Assembly: GCA_964361435.1 (NCBI GenBank)
Contig: CAYIAN010000025.1
Coordinates: 1 to 7,789, forward strand
Length of the DNA stretch: 7,789 bases
Reading direction: 5' to 3'
DNA from: GWA2-46-10 sp964361435
GTDB lineage: Bacteria > Patescibacteriota > Minisyncoccia > UBA6257 > Colwellbacteraceae
The notes under the pieces are model-generated. The model saw only the letters and a program-made list of their open reading frames with translations. It ran no database searches and was not told the DNA's origin. This document shows, in pieces, positions 5,673 through 7,789 of the stretch. The first letter of the stretch is position 1. Every line of letters begins with the position of its first letter. Made by a program: the position numbers and the translations under genes.

Positions 5673-5712
5673 TTTGTCCCCTACTAAAGGTTGGAAAAAT
5701 AATAAAAATAAA

Positions 5713-7527
5713 ATGATAAATACAAGAAAGTTTAATAAAGGTTTAGTAACCACTCTCACTGGTCTTCTTGTGTTAGCTAGCGTTTTTAGTCCGTTAGCCA
5801 ATACAGCCAATGCTGCTGCTGCGTTTAATGGTGGCACTCAGCCCTACGATCTTTTCGCTATAGCTAACGCTACCGACAATCCAAACTGTAATACCTGTTG
5901 GAGTTCTAGCAATATTACAGCAGAAATAGGAGATACGGTTGCCATGAGAGTCTTTTTCAACAATAGTTCTAGCGAAACTGCCAATGACACTCGCGTAAGA
6001 ATTACCGCAAGCCTATCTGGTAACGGGACTTCGATTTCGACCACGGGAAAGGTTTGGGCCAATAACGCCGCAACTGAATCTGATAGCGCAACTGTCACGA
6101 TCACCGGAGACGAAGCTACTAACCTAAAGTTCCTATCCACCAAAGTTTACGACAAGGACTCAAACTCCGCTTCTTTTAGTGGTAGTCAAGATGATGTCCT
6201 TGAGTTGGGTGGTATTGGCGTAGGGAACATAGCCCCCGGGTTGATTGATGCTGGATTCGTTGTGGTCAACTTCCTTATTGAGGGAGACGAGGACGACGAT
6301 AATAACAACAGCGATCTATCAGTTACCACCGAAAATGCCGAAGACATCGAAGACGACAGAGCAGAACTAGTCTGTGATGTTGAAACTGCTGATGCCGATG
6401 CAGATGTTTGGTTTGAATGGGGCGAAGACGATGACGACCTTGATGAGGATACAAACAAGGTGAACGTTGACTCCAGTGACACCGATACTGTCAGAAAAAC
6501 CATTACGGGCTTGGATGAAGACACTAAATACTTCTTCCGTTGTGTGGCTGAAGACGACGATGGAGATGACGATGAGGGTTCCATTAAGAACTTCACCACT
6601 GACGAGAACGGTGGGGGAAGTAGCAATGCCAATGAGCCTGATGTAGTTACCCGTCCAGCAACCGGTATAGATAGTGCTTCTGCTACTTTGCGCTGTGAAG
6701 TTGATCCGAATGGGGATGATACTGATGCCTGGTTTGAATGGGGCACAAGCTCATCCAACCTTAATAGGACAACTTCTAAGCAAGATGTGGGTGATGGAAC
6801 AAACGATGTTTTCTGTAGCGCCAACATCTCAGGACTTAGCGCCAACACCACCTATTACTTCCGTGCGTTGGCCGAAAACGGCGAAGGAGATGACAGAGGT
6901 AGTGTTTTAAACTTCCGTACTGGTTCTCCGATCGTTAACGTAGTTACTCGTTTTGTGGATGTATTCCGCGAAGTTGAGGTAGCCTCGGAACCGGAAGTAG
7001 AAGCATTGATCATTACCTTGAATGCAAATACCGGCGATGTTAATCGTAGGGAAATTGATTACACTGTTTCGTACGATAACCGTACCGGACTTACCTTGAC
7101 CGATGTAGTTTTGACTGTACCGATGCCCAGAGAGCTCGACTTTATAAGTTCGGATCCAAGGGAGAGCCTAAACCGCGATGGTGAACTGGTGTTCAACATC
7201 GGAACAGTAAGGCCCGGTGAGCAGGATTCGTTCTTAATAGAGACTGAACTAGCGAGTGAAGTGGATGCCAATGATGAGATTAGATTTGTGGCTGACGTGG
7301 CGTACAACGACAACTCAAGAATAAGGAAAATAGTGGAGGTAATTGATGAGAGCACTTTTGGAGAAATATCCAGCGGTGGCGGAGCCTTTACGGCTGCCAT
7401 CGCAGATGCCTTCAGGGGATTCTTTACCAATCCACTTTTGTGGATCATCCTCTTCATCCTTTTAATTGTCTTCGCGGTACGTTATATGTTTGCCGCAAGA
7501 GACAAAAGAACTGACACTTTAGTGTAG
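5713..7527 (+). CDS. surface protein with Fn3-like repeats, DUF11-like domain and C-terminal membrane anchor
   Basis: From ATG 5713 the protein has 604 residues. The signal peptide is about 1-34 (MINTRKFNKGLVTTLTGLLV..., likely cleaved after NTANA). An N-terminal beta-rich domain (about 41-190) with a Cys pair (59, 62) follows, then two Fn3-like repeats (about 200-298 and 307-404) sharing C(E/D)V..DA/DVWFEWG and Y(F/Y)FR..AE...G......NF.T. A DUF11-like domain (about 430-545) holds DYTVSYDNRTGLTLTDVVLTVPMP. A transmembrane segment (about 574-590) and a short basic tail end the protein. It is therefore probably displayed outside the cell and held in the membrane by its C-terminus. The first repeat and its linkers are strongly acidic, which may bind divalent cations. 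An adhesion or cell-coat role is inferred. ATG 5713 is preferred to TTG 5674 because it gives a normal signal peptide; its leader is A-rich and lacks a Shine-Dalgarno site. Confidence 0.87.
   Translation: MINTRKFNKGLVTTLTGLLVLASVFSPLANTANAAAAFNGGTQPYDLFAIANATDNPNCNTCWSSSNITAEIGDTVAMRVFFNNSSSETANDTRVRITASLSGNGTSISTTGKVWANNAATESDSATVTITGDEATNLKFLSTKVYDKDSNSASFSGSQDDVLELGGIGVGNIAPGLIDAGFVVVNFLIEGDEDDDNNNSDLSVTTENAEDIEDDRAELVCDVETADADADVWFEWGEDDDDLDEDTNKVNVDSSDTDTVRKTITGLDEDTKYFFRCVAEDDDGDDDEGSIKNFTTDENGGGSSNANEPDVVTRPATGIDSASATLRCEVDPNGDDTDAWFEWGTSSSNLNRTTSKQDVGDGTNDVFCSANISGLSANTTYYFRALAENGEGDDRGSVLNFRTGSPIVNVVTRFVDVFREVEVASEPEVEALIITLNANTGDVNRREIDYTVSYDNRTGLTLTDVVLTVPMPRELDFISSDPRESLNRDGELVFNIGTVRPGEQDSFLIETELASEVDANDEIRFVADVAYNDNSRIRKIVEVIDESTFGEISSGGGAFTAAIADAFRGFFTNPLLWIILFILLIVFAVRYMFAARDKRTDTLV
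6310..6924 (+). repeat. two tandem Fn3-like repeats in the surface protein gene
   Basis: The two units are spaced 107 codons apart. A 15-base exact match, TGGTTTGAATGGGGC, occurs at 6409-6423 and 6730-6744 (encoding WFEWG); elsewhere the copies are well diverged, the first having many Asp/Glu codons. Confidence 0.7.
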
Positions 7528-7550
7528 AGTGAGTGTCCAGTTGCCCAGCG

Positions 7551-7577
7551 AGAAAGACCCCTTGACGGGGTCTTTCT
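7551..7577 (+). terminator. Rho-independent terminator of the surface protein gene
   Basis: AGAAAGACCCC (7551-7561) pairs with GGGGTCTTTCT (7567-7577) around the loop TTGAC, 11 perfect base pairs, followed by a T-rich run (TTGTTG). It starts 23 bases after the stop codon. Confidence 0.85.
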
Positions 7578-7589
7578 TGTTGATATGAT
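7562..7589 (+). promoter_or_regulatory. sigma-70-type promoter with its -35 box in the terminator loop
   Basis: TTGACG (7562-7567, 5 of 6) lies in and just beside the terminator loop. It is followed after 16 bases by TATGAT (7584-7589, 5 of 6), which carries a TGA extended -10 (7581-7583). Transcription would start near 7596, at the base of the first stem of the structured region. Confidence 0.55.
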
Positions 7590-7593
7590 AAGC

Positions 7594-7761
7594 ATCAGTC
7601 GATTAGTTAATGAAAAACTACGACAGATATGAGAAGGAACGTTGAAAAATAGAGATTTCGCTCTGTTAGCTTCCTGCCTGGTGGTTAACAAAGCGGAATC
7701 TCTCATAGAACTAAGGTAAGAGATAGTGCGCGAGAGCGTACTGTTAGAGTGCTTTTTAGTT
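7594..7761 (+). ncRNA. candidate structured small RNA of unknown class
   Basis: No convincing gene lies after the terminator, but three consecutive stem-loops can be drawn on the + strand. P1 (7594-7628) pairs ATC with GAT, GTCG with CGAC and TAGTT with AACTA. P2 (7651-7703) has AGAGATTTCGCT paired with AGCGGAATCTCT, one C-A mismatch, then TGTTAGC with GTTAACA. P3 (7709-7761) has AACTAAGG with a T-rich arm ending in TTAGTT, enclosing GATAGTGCGC / GCGTACTGTT closed by a GAGA tetraloop of the GNRA type. Departures from Watson-Crick pairing are mostly G-U. A promoter is placed to start transcription at P1. The 3' end is uncertain: the T-run at 7753-7757 may be part of P3 or of a terminator, and the RNA could continue past the window. 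No known RNA class is recognised. Confidence 0.42.
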
Positions 7762-7789
7762 GTCCCAAGCGTCTATATTCTCTTTATAA

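Noticed and set aside
5674..5712. TTG 5674 as the start of the surface protein
   Set aside because: It adds 13 polar residues before a normal signal peptide and overlaps the leader; ATG 5713 is more natural.
6186..6851. Ser-rich - strand frame of 221 codons
   Set aside because: It is the complement of Asp/Glu-rich Fn3 coding sequence, whose GAC/GAT codons read as Ser/Val on the other strand.
7610..7645. 11-codon open frame (MKNYDRYEKER), possible leader peptide
   Set aside because: Its ATG lies in the loop of stem P1, there is no Shine-Dalgarno site, and no downstream gene is visible for it to control.
1..7789. CRISPR array, tRNA, rRNA, transposase or in-frame UGA recoding
   Set aside because: I found no regularly spaced repeats, no tRNA or rRNA signatures and no mobile enzymes; UGA is used as a stop after the kinase gene and does not interrupt any gene.

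Overview
The window looks like a piece of a Candidate Phyla Radiation (Patescibacteria) chromosome, using the standard code with UGA as stop. This placement is an inference from several traits: a release factor 1 without its N-terminal domain, short or absent mRNA leaders without Shine-Dalgarno sites, a coiled-coil lytic transglycosylase, a PfkB kinase/class II aldolase pair, and a large Fn3/DUF11-like surface protein with a C-terminal membrane anchor. No single feature proves the phylum.

Left half, bases 1-4638: ordinary genes, tightly packed. On the + strand lie the 3' part of a PfkB-family sugar kinase, a class II fructose-bisphosphate aldolase overlapping it by 4 bases, ribosomal protein bL25 with its own promoter inside the end of the aldolase gene, and an exported coiled-coil lytic transglycosylase. 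The transglycosylase meets prfA (RF1) tail to tail with overlapping stop codons. On the - strand rpmE (bL31) and prfA form an operon with no spacing, read from a good sigma-70 type promoter at 4657-4685.

Bases 4639-4952: 314 bases without a gene. They hold divergent promoter-like elements, several stem-loops and a 52-base near-palindrome at 4861-4912.

Bases about 4918-5629: a short GC-rich island with one gene (4953-5573). The gene has a strong Shine-Dalgarno site and encodes a membrane-anchored or secreted protein with a Cys-containing domain and a Thr-rich stalk. It is followed by a perfect 17-bp hairpin. Composition and initiation signals differ from every neighbour, so it is probably a horizontally acquired gene, perhaps of actinobacterial origin. 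A 7-base direct repeat lies near both compositional edges.

Bases 5630-7789: a second long hairpin leads to a 604-residue surface protein with a signal peptide, two Fn3-like repeats, a DUF11-like domain and a C-terminal transmembrane anchor. Its terminator carries in its loop the -35 box of a downstream promoter. That promoter points into a highly structured region with no convincing gene (7594-7761), which is my best candidate for an undescribed small RNA.

The genes serve central carbon metabolism, translation (bL25, bL31, RF1) and the cell envelope (transglycosylase and two surface proteins). I see no defence system, CRISPR array, tRNA or rRNA.
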